DNA of 64,000 bases from Bacillota bacterium (GCA_023460955.1 JAEWOH010000024.1:1-64000), one strand, 5' to 3'; counted from the first letter of the stretch, positions 45,402 to 54,696 are shown. Numbers and translations: made by a program. Notes: generated from the sequence alone by a model not told the origin.

Positions 45402-46100
45402 ATGTTAATACCGGATTATCTTGTAAATGAGCAGTTTGATGATCGTTATTTTGATGTTGTTAACGCGTTGGATGAAGCGCAGCAGATATATTTTAGGAAT
45501 AATAATCTCATTGAGCGAATTTCTAGGGCGATAGAATCGAAAAACCGTTTTATAATCGGTGAGACAGGCTTTGGGGCCGGACGTCTGGTACTTTCCCTTA
45601 TGGAGTTCCTTGAGAAAAGCGGTTTGAAAAATGTTTCTATAGAGTATAATTCAGTTGAATTATATCCCATGAGTCCTGAGAAAATGCTCAACATCCTCAA
45701 CGGATTCAGAGAACGGGTTAGTGATGGGATCGACACACTTGTGGAAGCATACAAAGGTATTGATATCACAGAGAACGGCTGGCATTCAATGAAGCTGCAG
45801 CAAGCCTTTGGAACTATTGAACTGAATCTATGGATAGGAGAAGCCCTTGAAATGGTGGGAGCTTTGGAAAAGTCCTGTGATGTCTGGTTTCTTGATGGAC
45901 ACAGCCCTAAAAAAAATCCTTCCATATGGAGACCTGAATTACTTGCGGCAATTGGGGAAAAGACAAAAACGGGAGGTACCTGTGCTACCTTTACCGTAGC
46001 GGGTGCTGTAAAAAGAGCCCTTGTAGAAGCCGGCTTTACTCTTAAAAAGCACCCTGGTTGCGGTGGAAAAAACCAGGTGCTGCAAGGCATAAAATTGTGA
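45402..46100 (+). CDS. mnmD: tRNA (mnm5s2U34) methyltransferase, stand-alone MnmD
   Basis: SAM-dependent methyltransferase that completes the wobble modification mnm5s2U34 by methylating nm5s2U. The 232-residue protein has the MnmC N-domain signature: IGETGFGAGRLVLSLMEFL (SAM-binding loop), SVELYPMSPE, DVWFLDGHSPKKNPSIW and TCATFTVAGAVKRALVEAGF, ending KKHPGCGGKNQVLQG. It lacks the FAD oxidase half of enterobacterial MnmC, as is normal in Firmicutes and plants. The gene appears monocistronic. Confidence 0.88.
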   Translation: MLIPDYLVNEQFDDRYFDVVNALDEAQQIYFRNNNLIERISRAIESKNRFIIGETGFGAGRLVLSLMEFLEKSGLKNVSIEYNSVELYPMSPEKMLNILNGFRERVSDGIDTLVEAYKGIDITENGWHSMKLQQAFGTIELNLWIGEALEMVGALEKSCDVWFLDGHSPKKNPSIWRPELLAAIGEKTKTGGTCATFTVAGAVKRALVEAGFTLKKHPGCGGKNQVLQGIKL

Positions 46101-46176
46101 CTTGAGCTAAATCGGGACTAAATGACTACCGTAAGCGGCCCTGCCTGTAGTGCACTTTAGGGAAACACAGGGACAC

Positions 46177-46626
46177 TTACTTATAATCTTTCACAGTCCC
46201 CCAATATTCCACCCTGTTTAGATGTTTGTCGGTTGAAGCAAAATAAACGTAAATCCGCGAATAATCTACCCTTGGATGAGTACCAAAAAATAATCTATCT
46301 CCATAACGGATTGCTTCCAAGGCTAGAGGCAGTTCCTTTACAAAAACTGTGTTACGCTTAGCGGCTATAGAGGGGCTAAATTCCCCACCATCTATATAAC
46401 AGTATACCTTTAAATAATATCGATCATTTAAGATGTTCCATTCAGCAAGGACTTCATCTCTCATTTCAGAAATTTTATCATTGGCATATACCGGACTCAC
46501 TACCAGGAAAAGCTCAGCTGTTACGTCAGAGTGTGTCAGCGTATAACGCCGAGGCATGATAGGCTCTGTTGGAGTTACGCCCGGCCTAAATTCAACATGA
46601 AGCTTTTGAGGATTCAACTTTTTCAT
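46177..46626 (-). CDS. Staygreen family protein
   Basis: About 149 residues. MKKLNPQKLHVEFRPGVTPT, then RRYTLTHSDVTAELFLVV and a central LAEWNILNDRYYLKVYCYID are the conserved core of the staygreen (SGR/Mg-dechelatase-like) family; FFGTHPRVDYSRIYVYFAS completes the domain. I start at the MKKL methionine (46,626), which has GAGGTG 9 bases upstream; the frame is open 10 codons further. Plant homologues remove magnesium from chlorophyll; bacterial members can act as Mg-dechelatases but their natural role in non-photosynthetic anaerobes is unknown. Monocistronic. Confidence 0.85.
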   Translation of the reverse strand: MKKLNPQKLHVEFRPGVTPTEPIMPRRYTLTHSDVTAELFLVVSPVYANDKISEMRDEVLAEWNILNDRYYLKVYCYIDGGEFSPSIAAKRNTVFVKELPLALEAIRYGDRLFFGTHPRVDYSRIYVYFASTDKHLNRVEYWGTVKDYK

Positions 46627-46850
46627 TATGCACACCTCACAATAATTTATTAGCATGATTAATTAAAAAATGTCTATTATTCAGTATATGTCGAGCTGGT
46701 AGAAAAGTGATTTGCATAAACGCTGAATACTTACTATACAGACAATGCAATGATGGTAGCAGAAACCACTGTTGTGGGAGTGTACCCAAAACCCTGCAAA
46801 CCATAACCTGATCGTCATATATTAATGGCATATGACAGTAATATTTCTTC

Positions 46851-46906
46851 TTGACTCTTTCACCAGAATATGTTTTATTAATTAGAGGTCTAATTAGATA
46901 TCTAAC
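46851..46906 (+). promoter_or_regulatory. Promoter with MarR-type operator
   Basis: TTGACT at 46,851-46,856 with a weak -10 (TTATTA, 46,875-46,880) is followed at once by two palindromes: ATTAGA-GG-TCTAAT (46,881-46,894) and the perfect 12-mer TTAGATATCTAA (46,894-46,905). They lie just upstream of the MarR gene and are probably its autoregulatory operator. Confidence 0.55.
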
Positions 46907-46932
46907 TCAACAGTTTGGAGAAAAGTAAGAAT

Positions 46933-47346
46933 ATGAGATTTCATAAATTGCTAATCGGAACACTTAACTCACATTATAAAAGGTGTGTAAGCCAAATTAG
47001 AACACTTGGTTTATCACCGGGCCAGCCTAAAATATTGGAAACATTAAGGCTGCTGGAGGGCTGTACGCAAAAGGAACTAGCCAAAGCTTGTGACGTGGAG
47101 CCAGCCACAATCACAAGTATATTGCCCACTATGGAGAAAAACGATTTAATTAAAAGAGAAACTATCCTTTATGAGGCAGGTAAGAGGGCCTTAAGTGTGA
47201 GCTTGACGGATAAAGGCAAAGCAATGGAGCAGGAAGTAGCAAGAATAATGGACGAGGTCGAAGAATTAAGTTTCAGAGGCTTTACCAGCGATGAAAAAAG
47301 TACTTTCTTTTCACTACTAAACAGGGTTTACACAAACATCAAGTGA
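46933..47346 (+). CDS. MarR family transcriptional regulator
   Basis: A 137-residue winged-helix regulator starting MRFHKLLIGTLNSHYKR at ATG 46,933, with GGAG at 46,917-46,920. The wHTH (CTQKELAKACDVEPATITSI, then LPTMEKNDLIKRE) and wing (KRALSVSLTDKGK) are clear, and terminal helices form the dimer interface. It is followed after 40 bases by an MFS transporter, a common MarR target. Repression relieved by a small aromatic or drug ligand is likely but the ligand is not visible. Confidence 0.9.
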   Translation: MRFHKLLIGTLNSHYKRCVSQIRTLGLSPGQPKILETLRLLEGCTQKELAKACDVEPATITSILPTMEKNDLIKRETILYEAGKRALSVSLTDKGKAMEQEVARIMDEVEELSFRGFTSDEKSTFFSLLNRVYTNIK

Positions 47347-47386
47347 ACTACTGAATAACATAAAATGGGCATAAAAGGAGAGTTTA

Positions 47387-48592
47387 ATGGGACTAGAAAA
47401 TATAAAAGCAGATGACCCGACTAATGATAGTGTTAGGTCATTATGGAACAAATCCTTTGTTTTCTTAATGCTTGTCAGTTTTATCACAGCCATGGGTTTT
47501 AATATGGTTTACATAATTATTTCAAAATATGCGATGCAGATAACTTCTTCTTTAACTATTGCTGGAGTTGTTTCTGGGATTTTCTCAATTGCTGCGCTGG
47601 TAATTCGGCCCATTGCAGGAATGACCGTGGATACTGTTAATAAGAAAGTACTATGTATTATTGCAAATACTTTAATTGGAATTTCTATTGTAGGGTGTGC
47701 TTTCTCCCACAATGTTCCGATGCTGTTTTTTTTCAGAATATTGCACGGTGTTGCCTTTGGTGTCAGTAGCACAGTAAATATTGCTCTTGTTACACAGTAC
47801 ATTCCTAAAGCGCGGATGGGTGAGGGACTTGGTTATTTTGGCCTTGGCCAGGTAGTGGCGCAAGTCATCAGTCCGAACCTGGGTGTATACATTGAAGGCA
47901 AATATGGATTCTATCAGCTTTTTATAGTAGTTGCTTTATTGTCGTTCCTTGGAGCAGGACTTCTCACGGCACTTCATTATCCGAAAAGCAGCAAACCCGA
48001 TGTAAAAGTAAAAATGAAACTTACCCTTAATTCTCTTATTGCCAAGGAAGTTATAGTTTATACTGCTATAGGTGGAATGTTTTCCTTTGGGAACGGTATT
48101 GTTGCTTCATTCCTTATTTTGTTAGGCCAGGAAAGGAAAATAGCTAATATCGGTTTGTTTTTTTCTGTGGGTGCGGTGATTCTTTTCATTCTTCGGCTAT
48201 TTATAGGGCGTATTGTTGACAAACAAAGCTTGACCTTGATAGTTAATATATCACTTGTTGTTACTGCTATATCTATGGTGTTGATTGGGGTGGCACCAGT
48301 GCTGAGCTTGTTGCTTGTGGCAGCTGTACTGAAGTCAATAGGTCAAGGAGGCGGACAGATCTCTCTGCAGACGGAATGTATCAAAAGAGTAGATGCAGGC
48401 AGAGTAGGTGTTGCCACGAGTACCTTTTATATTGGTGCCGACATAGGGCAGGGTGTAGGCCCTATTATTGGCGGAATCATTTCTTCAAGCTTCAACTATG
48501 CTACATTGTTTTTAGTATGCGCCGCTCTAATGTTGATTGCCATGCTGTTCTTTAATATTTATCAGAGGAAAACAAATACCGTCCAACCATAG
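47387..48592 (+). CDS. MFS transporter (drug or small-molecule efflux)
   Basis: A 401-residue integral membrane protein with about 12 hydrophobic segments. Motif A-like sequence follows TM2 (AALVIRPIAGMTVDTVNKKV), with the related FILRLFIGRIVDKQSLTL in the second half. The MF-type GLGQVVAQVISPNLGVYI and the C-terminal GADIGQGVGPIIGGII are typical of the group annotated as multidrug or arabinose efflux permeases. RBS AAAGGAGAG. It lies between a MarR regulator and an esterase gene, suggesting a regulated detoxification or uptake cluster. Confidence 0.87.
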   Translation: MGLENIKADDPTNDSVRSLWNKSFVFLMLVSFITAMGFNMVYIIISKYAMQITSSLTIAGVVSGIFSIAALVIRPIAGMTVDTVNKKVLCIIANTLIGISIVGCAFSHNVPMLFFFRILHGVAFGVSSTVNIALVTQYIPKARMGEGLGYFGLGQVVAQVISPNLGVYIEGKYGFYQLFIVVALLSFLGAGLLTALHYPKSSKPDVKVKMKLTLNSLIAKEVIVYTAIGGMFSFGNGIVASFLILLGQERKIANIGLFFSVGAVILFILRLFIGRIVDKQSLTLIVNISLVVTAISMVLIGVAPVLSLLLVAAVLKSIGQGGGQISLQTECIKRVDAGRVGVATSTFYIGADIGQGVGPIIGGIISSSFNYATLFLVCAALMLIAMLFFNIYQRKTNTVQP

Positions 48593-48641
48593 AAGAGCAT
48601 TAATTTGATTAAAATATAAATTAATAGAAGGAGAGTTTTTT

Positions 48642-49610
48642 ATGGAAAAGGAAAACAAGAAATATTCAGAGGCTTTAAGAAAGGATAAGGTTTTTAAGGC
48701 TGTACCGGATGAATACAGGCTGGAAAATAACAAGCAGGGAGTCATTGAGAGTTTATATTACAATGTGCCTACTACAGAAAATGTTAATAATATTAAGCAT
48801 TTGAATGTTTATCTTCCATTTTGCTATGACTCTGCTGATACGGATACAAAGTATAATGTTTTATATTTAATGCATGGCGGCGGGGAGGATGAAAATCTCA
48901 TATTCGGGGGTCCCGGTCAAAACAGAGAGCTAAAGAATATTCTCGATAATATGATCGCTAAGGGTGATATTGAACCTATTATTGTTGTCACACCTACCTT
49001 TTATGGGGTCAAAAACGGCTTAAAGAACGATCCTGTCCGCTCTAATGTTGCAAACGTTAATCATCAGCTTCCCATAGTGGAAACAGAATACTTTCATGAC
49101 GAATTGATTAATGACTTGATTCCTTTTGTTGAAACTAGATATAATACTTATACAGCAACAGCCAATAAAGAGGATTTGAAAACTTCTCGTGACCATAGAG
49201 CCTTTGGAGGATTTTCTATGGGTTCAGTTACTACTTGGTATACATATATAAATTGTCTTGATTATTTCAAGTATTTCATGCCCTTATGCGGTGACTGTTG
49301 GGCATTAGCTCAGAAGGCTGAGGGTAAAATGGCAAAAGAAACAGCCGAATACCTGGCAAAGTGCGCAAAAGAAGCCGGTTATACCCCAAAGGATTTCTAC
49401 TTGTTCTGTGCTGCCGGAAATCAGGATATTGCATATCCAAACATGAAGCCCCAGATGGAGGCTATGAAGCAATTACCCGACAGCTTTATTCATTATTCAG
49501 ATACAAAAGAAGGTAATTTTTACTTCCTGGAAGGTGATGGAGGTGTACATAACTGGCATTGGGTAAACCAGTTTATTTACAATATAATGCCCGATTTATT
49601 TAGAAACTAA
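48642..49610 (+). CDS. Alpha/beta hydrolase, CE1 / feruloyl-esterase-like
   Basis: A 322-residue esterase-fold protein. HLNVYLPFCYD, then NVLYLMHGGGEDE (oxyanion region), FGGFSMGSVTTWY with the nucleophilic Ser in G-F-S-M-G, FCAAGNQDIAYPN, and the catalytic His region GGVHNWHWVNQF match the carbohydrate esterase family 1/esterase D group, which includes feruloyl and acetyl-xylan esterases. No signal peptide is present, so it probably acts on imported oligosaccharides or esters. RBS GAAGGAGAG. It follows the MFS gene by 49 bases. Confidence 0.85.
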   Translation: MEKENKKYSEALRKDKVFKAVPDEYRLENNKQGVIESLYYNVPTTENVNNIKHLNVYLPFCYDSADTDTKYNVLYLMHGGGEDENLIFGGPGQNRELKNILDNMIAKGDIEPIIVVTPTFYGVKNGLKNDPVRSNVANVNHQLPIVETEYFHDELINDLIPFVETRYNTYTATANKEDLKTSRDHRAFGGFSMGSVTTWYTYINCLDYFKYFMPLCGDCWALAQKAEGKMAKETAEYLAKCAKEAGYTPKDFYLFCAAGNQDIAYPNMKPQMEAMKQLPDSFIHYSDTKEGNFYFLEGDGGVHNWHWVNQFIYNIMPDLFRN

Positions 49611-49689
49611 AGTAATAGATGATTAGCTACATAACTTATTGGTTTATATGATATTGATTTAGTAGTATTTACCTGGAGAGAAGTATGAT

Positions 49690-49921
49690 TGAATAAAAAC
49701 AGCTTACACGAATATTTTATGAAAGAACAGGTGTGGGCACAAAACTCCTCACCAGAATTATGAGATTTCAAAATATTCTTAATGCCATCAACAATGGATA
49801 TGATACCCGGTTGGTTGATATTGCGATGAAGTGCGGGTATTATGACCAGGCCCACCTTATTCACGACTTTAAGGATTTTTGAGGGAAAACACCCACGGAA
49901 TATATGCTTAAACTATATTAA
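49690..49921 (+). pseudogene. AraC family regulator remnant (C-terminal HTH)
   Basis: From about 49,712 one frame reads FYERTGVGTKLLTRIMRFQN, then ILNAINNGYDTRLVDIAMKC and GYYDQAHLIHDFKDF, the two-HTH domain of AraC/XylS regulators, with an internal TGA before GKTPTEYMLKLY and the stop at 49,919-49,921. The first few codons continue in another frame upstream (SLHEYF). The ligand-binding domain is missing. It fills most of the 385-base gap here; nothing else is seen. Confidence 0.75.
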
Positions 49922-49995
49922 TCCTGTCCGTTTTTTACAATCACATCCCTGACATATAAGGTTATAATAGGTTTTGCAGAATTAGGAGGGATTAT

Positions 49996-51318
49996 ATGAA
50001 TGACTTACAGCAAAAATTAGAGCAATTTATGGACTTGTGGTTTGATGCCGACCGCTTTAGCGGTACAGTTCTGATTTCTCAAGGAGAAAACATTTTACTT
50101 AATAAGAGCTATGGCTATGCAAATCAAGAGTACACTATAACTAATACACCTAATACCATTTATAAGATAGGAAGTATTACCAAACAGTTCACGGCAGCAG
50201 CTATCTTGCAGCTTTACGAAAGAAACCTGCTAAGCTTGGATGATTTGATAAGTAAATATATCCCTGAATACAAATATGCGGATAAGATCACAATACATAA
50301 CCTTATGTCATATACCTCGGGAATACCAAGCTATACTGATTTTCCTCAATATAGTACAAGGTCCAAAATAGCAGTTGAGGACATAATCAATTGGCTTAAT
50401 GAAAGACCTTTAAACTTTACTCCTGGAGAGGGTTTGGACAAAAGCAATTCTGATTATGTCTTACTATCAAAAATTGTTGAGGCAGTATCGGGAATGGAAA
50501 TTGAAGCTTATTATGAAAAGTACATCCTTAAGCCTCTTAATATGAAGAATACCGGTGTATGCAGGAATGAGGATATTGTTAAAAACATTGCATATGGTTA
50601 TTCCTGCTCCGGAGAAGGCATAGTAAACGCTGAATTTTACGACTTGACAGGCGCATACGGTAGTGGTTTTATGTATTCAAATGCTGGTGACTTGCTAAAA
50701 TGGATAAAGGCATTGGAGCGTGGAAAGGTTATAAACCCAGAGTTATATGAAAAGATGATTACACCTTACGGATATCTTTGGTACTTTGGAGCTTCAGTGG
50801 GATATGGCTGCTTCGTTAATGGCAACCCAGTAAGTGAGATTTCAATTGATGGGAATATATGTGGGTATACTTGCAGTGTTAATCGTTATTTGATAAATGA
50901 TACCATCGTTATCGTTCTCAGCAATAATGATGCTACACCAATAGGAAGAATAGTAAAAGGGCTCAAAGGTATTCTGTTAAACGAAGAATATCCTGTTGAG
51001 ATTAGACCTGAAACTCTAGAGAGTGTTGACTACAGCCAATTCAAACAGCTTGTGGGCAAATACCACTTTCCACAAATGGGTTGGTATTTCAACATTGGCT
51101 TCGAAAATGGTGAATTAAATATTGACCGACTCTTTATTCAAGAGTACAAGAGGAAGAAATTCAAGCTTATTCTGGTATCAAATAGTTACGATCAAAGTGT
51201 TTTTACTTGCGGGACCTGTGATAGTAAATTTACATTTTGTAAATCTCCCCAAGGGAAGATTGATAAAGTAATTTATGTATGGGACACTATAGAGTTACCC
51301 TATGAACGGGTTGAGTAG
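49996..51318 (+). CDS. Beta-lactamase family serine hydrolase (class C / PBP4-like)
   Basis: A 440-residue penicillin-binding-protein-fold hydrolase. The SxxK motif is GSITKQFTAAAILQLYERN; NSDYVLLSKIVEAVSG follows in the position of the YxN region; the later VGYGCFVNG and DGNICGYTCSVNRYLINDTI correspond to the KTG/HTG-strand region. A C-terminal domain of about 110 residues follows. There is no signal peptide, so a cytosolic esterase or peptidase role is more likely than resistance. RBS TTAGGAGGG precedes the ATG; an intrinsic terminator follows. Confidence 0.83.
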   Translation: MNDLQQKLEQFMDLWFDADRFSGTVLISQGENILLNKSYGYANQEYTITNTPNTIYKIGSITKQFTAAAILQLYERNLLSLDDLISKYIPEYKYADKITIHNLMSYTSGIPSYTDFPQYSTRSKIAVEDIINWLNERPLNFTPGEGLDKSNSDYVLLSKIVEAVSGMEIEAYYEKYILKPLNMKNTGVCRNEDIVKNIAYGYSCSGEGIVNAEFYDLTGAYGSGFMYSNAGDLLKWIKALERGKVINPELYEKMITPYGYLWYFGASVGYGCFVNGNPVSEISIDGNICGYTCSVNRYLINDTIVIVLSNNDATPIGRIVKGLKGILLNEEYPVEIRPETLESVDYSQFKQLVGKYHFPQMGWYFNIGFENGELNIDRLFIQEYKRKKFKLILVSNSYDQSVFTCGTCDSKFTFCKSPQGKIDKVIYVWDTIELPYERVE

Positions 51319-51355
51319 TATTTATTAATGTTGTTCTAAATTATAATATTATGAA

Positions 51356-51405
51356 AATAATCCAGAAAACCATGATAGCAGTATGGTTTTCTGGATTATT
51401 TTTTT
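51356..51405 (+). terminator. Strong intrinsic terminator
   Basis: AATAATCCAGAAAACCAT (51,356-51,373) and ATGGTTTTCTGGATTATT (51,383-51,400) pair perfectly over 18 bp with a 9-base loop, followed by five further Ts. Confidence 0.9.
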
Positions 51406-51422
51406 ACTTGCTAATATGGAAA

Positions 51423-51451
51423 TTGACAACAGAAAATATGTTTTGTATGAT
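51423..51451 (+). promoter_or_regulatory. Promoter of psd
   Basis: Consensus TTGACA (51,423-51,428), 17-base spacer, TATGAT (51,446-51,451), about 80 bases before the psd start. Confidence 0.75.
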
Positions 51452-51533
51452 TTTATTAATGTACTCTCATGAATACATTTGAAGGGGTAAGACAAGTAGA
51501 TGTTGAATATACGCATCAGTCAGGAGCAATAAG

Positions 51534-52439
51534 ATGATTACAATATATAATCGTAAAACAGGTAAATATGAGGTTGAAAAGGTAGCAGGAGGCGCCTTGC
51601 TTAACACTCTTTACAATACCAAGGCAGGTATGCTTGGCCTTGAACTGCTGGTTAAACGGAAAATTTATTCGGCGCTGACAGGCTTTTTTTGTGATACATC
51701 CTTAAGCAAAAGGAGCATTCCGGGCTTTATAAAGAACTTTGAGATTGATATGAACGAGTGCGAATGTAAGCCCGAGGATTTCAAAAGTTTTAATGATTTT
51801 TTCGCAAGGAAGCTAAAAAAGTCAGCAAGACCCTTTGACAAGCCTGCTGAATATCTTTTGTCACCAGGGGATGGCCGATTGCAGGCTTGGGACAATATTA
51901 ATTCCTCCTCTATCCTGCAAATCAAAGGTATGAACTACAGCCTGGGGGACCTTCTTCAGAATGAGGCGCTGTCAAAGGAGTATAACGGCGGCGCTTATAT
52001 GATATTAAGGCTGTGCCCGGTGGATTATCACAGATTCCATTTCTTTGACAGCGGAGAATGCAGCGAACCTGTTAAGGTTAAAGGTGAATATTACTCGGTA
52101 AATCCTGTGGCACTTGGAAAGATACCCAAATTATTTTGCAGGAACAAACGAGAATACAGCATATATAAAACAGATAATTTTGATGAAGTGCTTTATATGG
52201 AAGTAGGAGCAACCTCGGTTGGATCGATAATTCAAACCTATATTCCCGGAAGCAGACAGGAGAGAGGCAGCGAAAAGGGTTATTTCAAGTTCGGAGGTTC
52301 CACAGTACTATTATTCTTTAAAAAGGGAGCAGTACTTATAGATAAGGAAATCCTGGAGCAGACAGCCAATGGCTTTGAAACCAGAGTATTAGCAGGTGAT
52401 ACAATTGGAAAAGCATTAAATGGCAGCAAAAACTGTTAG
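51534..52439 (+). CDS. psd: Phosphatidylserine decarboxylase
   Basis: Converts phosphatidylserine to phosphatidylethanolamine at the membrane. The 301-residue proenzyme shows SFNDFFARKLKKSARPFD, SPGDGRLQAW with the catalytic Asp, LCPVDYHRFHFFDSG with the catalytic His, and the self-cleavage site FGGSTVLLFF near residue 255, where Gly-Ser cleavage creates the pyruvoyl cofactor on the small alpha chain. Length fits the clostridial type II enzymes. RBS is weak (AGGAGCAATAAG). It seems monocistronic. Confidence 0.93.
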   Translation: MITIYNRKTGKYEVEKVAGGALLNTLYNTKAGMLGLELLVKRKIYSALTGFFCDTSLSKRSIPGFIKNFEIDMNECECKPEDFKSFNDFFARKLKKSARPFDKPAEYLLSPGDGRLQAWDNINSSSILQIKGMNYSLGDLLQNEALSKEYNGGAYMILRLCPVDYHRFHFFDSGECSEPVKVKGEYYSVNPVALGKIPKLFCRNKREYSIYKTDNFDEVLYMEVGATSVGSIIQTYIPGSRQERGSEKGYFKFGGSTVLLFFKKGAVLIDKEILEQTANGFETRVLAGDTIGKALNGSKNC

Positions 52440-52619
52440 TTTTTATATTGTTAATAGTTTTGTATTGGTTTATAATAAATTAAATTGGGTTTTTATTAAT
52501 TTTTTTTACTCTATAGTTTTTATTCGGTCTAATGTTGCTTCAATGGAGAAGACCATAAACAGATAAATTTAAAGATTCTAATTACTAAAAGTTTAATTAA
52601 GGTCTTAGGGAGGGTTCGT

Positions 52620-53603
52620 ATGAGTGACATAAAAACAATCGGTGTACTTACAAGCGGTGGAGATGCGCCCGGAATGAATGCAGCAATTCGTGCAGTTGTC
52701 AGAACAGGAATTTATTACGGTTATAAAATGCTGGGGGTCAGAAAGGGTTATAACGGTTTAATTACCGGTGATATTTTTGAAATGACTGCCAGAAACGTAT
52801 CAGACATTATCCATCGTGGTGGAACGATACTCCAGACAGCAAGATGTAAAGCATTTACAACCGAAGAAGGTATGCAAAAGGCAATGTCAATTTCCAGGGC
52901 TTTCGGAATGGATGCACTGGTGGTCATAGGCGGAGATGGGTCATATAGGGGAGCAAGGGATTTCAGTAAGTTCGGAATGAAGGTTATGGGGCTTCCCGGT
53001 ACAATTGATAATGATATTGCAAGCTCAGAGTATACCATTGGTTATGATACTGCCATGAATACAGTTCAGGATGCATTGGATAAAATAAGAGATACGGCTT
53101 ATTCACACGAGAGGTGTAGTGTTCTTGAGGTTATGGGTAGAAAAGCAGGCCATATTGCTCTGAATGTGGGTATTGCAGGGGGAGCTGAAGTTATACTTCT
53201 GCCTGAGAAAGAGTTTGATTTTGACAAGGATATTATCAGAAAAATAATTCAGGGAAGAAATAACGGTAAGAAGAATTACATTATCATTCTTGCTGAGGGC
53301 GTAGCTGAAAAAATAGGCGGAGCTCTTGAACTGGCAAAAAAAATCGAAGATCTTACCGGAATTGAAACAAGAGGAACCGTTCTCGGTTACATTCAAAGAG
53401 GCGGAAGTCCTACAATTCGTGATAGAGTTATGGCAAGTGCTATGGGTGTCAAGGCGGTTGAATTACTTAAAGAAGGAGTAGCTAACAGAATAATTTCTGT
53501 AAAGGATTCCAGAATTGTAGATATTGATATTGATGAAGCACTGTCAATGAAAAAGGATATCGACCAGGATCTCCTGAGAATGAGCGAAATTCTGTCTATA
53601 TAG
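52620..53603 (+). CDS. pfkA: ATP-dependent 6-phosphofructokinase
   Basis: Glycolytic enzyme phosphorylating fructose-6-phosphate to fructose-1,6-bisphosphate. The 327-residue protein has TSGGDAPGMNAAIR, GGDGSYRGA (the Gly at this site favours ATP over PPi), PGTIDNDI with the catalytic Asp, EVMGRKAGHIAL and GYIQRGGSPT. RBS AGGGAGGG. A terminator follows directly, so it is transcribed alone, unlike the pfkA-pyk pair of some clostridia; it may be one of two paralogs in the genome. Confidence 0.95.
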   Translation: MSDIKTIGVLTSGGDAPGMNAAIRAVVRTGIYYGYKMLGVRKGYNGLITGDIFEMTARNVSDIIHRGGTILQTARCKAFTTEEGMQKAMSISRAFGMDALVVIGGDGSYRGARDFSKFGMKVMGLPGTIDNDIASSEYTIGYDTAMNTVQDALDKIRDTAYSHERCSVLEVMGRKAGHIALNVGIAGGAEVILLPEKEFDFDKDIIRKIIQGRNNGKKNYIIILAEGVAEKIGGALELAKKIEDLTGIETRGTVLGYIQRGGSPTIRDRVMASAMGVKAVELLKEGVANRIISVKDSRIVDIDIDEALSMKKDIDQDLLRMSEILSI

Positions 53604-53664
53604 AAGGGTTATACTTAAGTATCGGATTAGTTATATCGGTTCAGTAAATCAATATAAAGTTTTG

Positions 53665-53695
53665 AAGCAGACTGCAAAGACGGTCTGCTTTTTTA
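53665..53695. terminator. Terminator between pfkA and the convergent phospholipase-like gene
   Basis: AAGCAGAC (53,665-53,672) pairs with GTCTGCTT (53,683-53,690), followed by a T run. Confidence 0.8.
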
Positions 53696-53703
53696 CGTTT
53701 ATT

Positions 53704-54696
53704 TTATTCAAAGACTATATCACAATATTTAAATATGGCCTGAGCATCACAGTCTATGCCCGAAGTATAGGAGTTATTCCCAAGCATTTTAAGAGTATTG
53801 GGAATATTTGAAGTATTATGAAAGATTGTTGAATATAAAGCATCACACAAGCTCTGTGTTCTGTTAACAGCCTCATTAAACAAATCGATAAAGGATTTTG
53901 TACTTTTAATATTCCTGTCAAAAGGCATACACCATTCGCGGTTGGATAGATTGAGATAATCCAATCCGTCATCAAGGGTTAGTGGAAAAATTAAACTTGA
54001 AAAGAGAGGAAACTTATAAACTAAATTGTCAATAAAGCCAATAAATTTCTTTTTGATTCCTGTAGGGTCCTTCAGTACCTTTTCAAGAAGCTGCATTTCT
54101 TTAATTGATATTTTTAGTTTCTTTTTTGAAAGATCAGTATCAAATACTGATTTGACAATACTTTTATACATATCACTTATGAGATTTATTTCTGTTTCAT
54201 TAATTTTAATCAGCCTGTCACAATTTATTTCGTGAACTTTTTTATTCAGAAGCTTTTTGCAAAGTAATACGTCCAAAGAGGTTTCAAACCTCCTATGATA
54301 GTATAAAAACAGGTTTTCATTATTGAGCTCGGGTGTGTTGAAGCCTGATCTGTAAAAAATATATGGGTGTCCCAGGCTGTCCATACAATTATGGCAGACA
54401 AAGCCCAGTAAATAAACGGTCAGCAGGCTTTTGACTTCACTTTTTTGTTTCAGTATATAGTCAATAAGTGAACTAAATACTTTATTAACCTTAGAAGTGT
54501 GCAGGGTCTGTCCTATATTTGGACTGATACTCTTAGCTGACCAGGGCCAGACCTCATAATAAAACAAAATGTCGGGGCCTTGAACTCCGAGATTGAAAAC
54601 GTTCTGATGACTTTCAATCAGATTTCTGCATTTGTCGTTCTGTAACTTTTTTATGGCTTCCAAACCACATAGGTAATGGGTTGCAATATTGGGCAT
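53704..54696 (-). CDS. Zinc-dependent phospholipase C family protein
   Basis: A 330-residue all-helical protein of the zinc-dependent phospholipase C/S1-P1-like family. MPNIATHYLCGLEAI supplies the N-terminal histidine, NLGVQGPDILFYYE the Asp, and LGFVCHNCMDSLGHPYIFY the HxxxD-type ligands. The C-terminal half is poorly conserved. There is no signal peptide, so it is probably intracellular and not a toxin. RBS GAGGAGAACGGC precedes the start. It is convergent with pfkA and divergent from the GntR operon. Confidence 0.83.
   Translation of the reverse strand: MPNIATHYLCGLEAIKKLQNDKCRNLIESHQNVFNLGVQGPDILFYYEVWPWSAKSISPNIGQTLHTSKVNKVFSSLIDYILKQKSEVKSLLTVYLLGFVCHNCMDSLGHPYIFYRSGFNTPELNNENLFLYYHRRFETSLDVLLCKKLLNKKVHEINCDRLIKINETEINLISDMYKSIVKSVFDTDLSKKKLKISIKEMQLLEKVLKDPTGIKKKFIGFIDNLVYKFPLFSSLIFPLTLDDGLDYLNLSNREWCMPFDRNIKSTKSFIDLFNEAVNRTQSLCDALYSTIFHNTSNIPNTLKMLGNNSYTSGIDCDAQAIFKYCDIVFE

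Noticed and set aside
45446..46090. Minus-strand frame of 214 codons opposite mnmD
   Set aside because: MnmD on the + strand is unambiguous; the reverse frame is an antisense shadow.
49996..51318. Serine hydrolase considered as a true class C beta-lactamase
   Set aside because: No signal peptide and a divergent C-terminal domain; only family membership is supported.
53704..54696. Phospholipase C-like gene considered as an alpha-toxin-type virulence factor
   Set aside because: No secretion signal and no C-terminal C2-like membrane-binding domain; intracellular family member.
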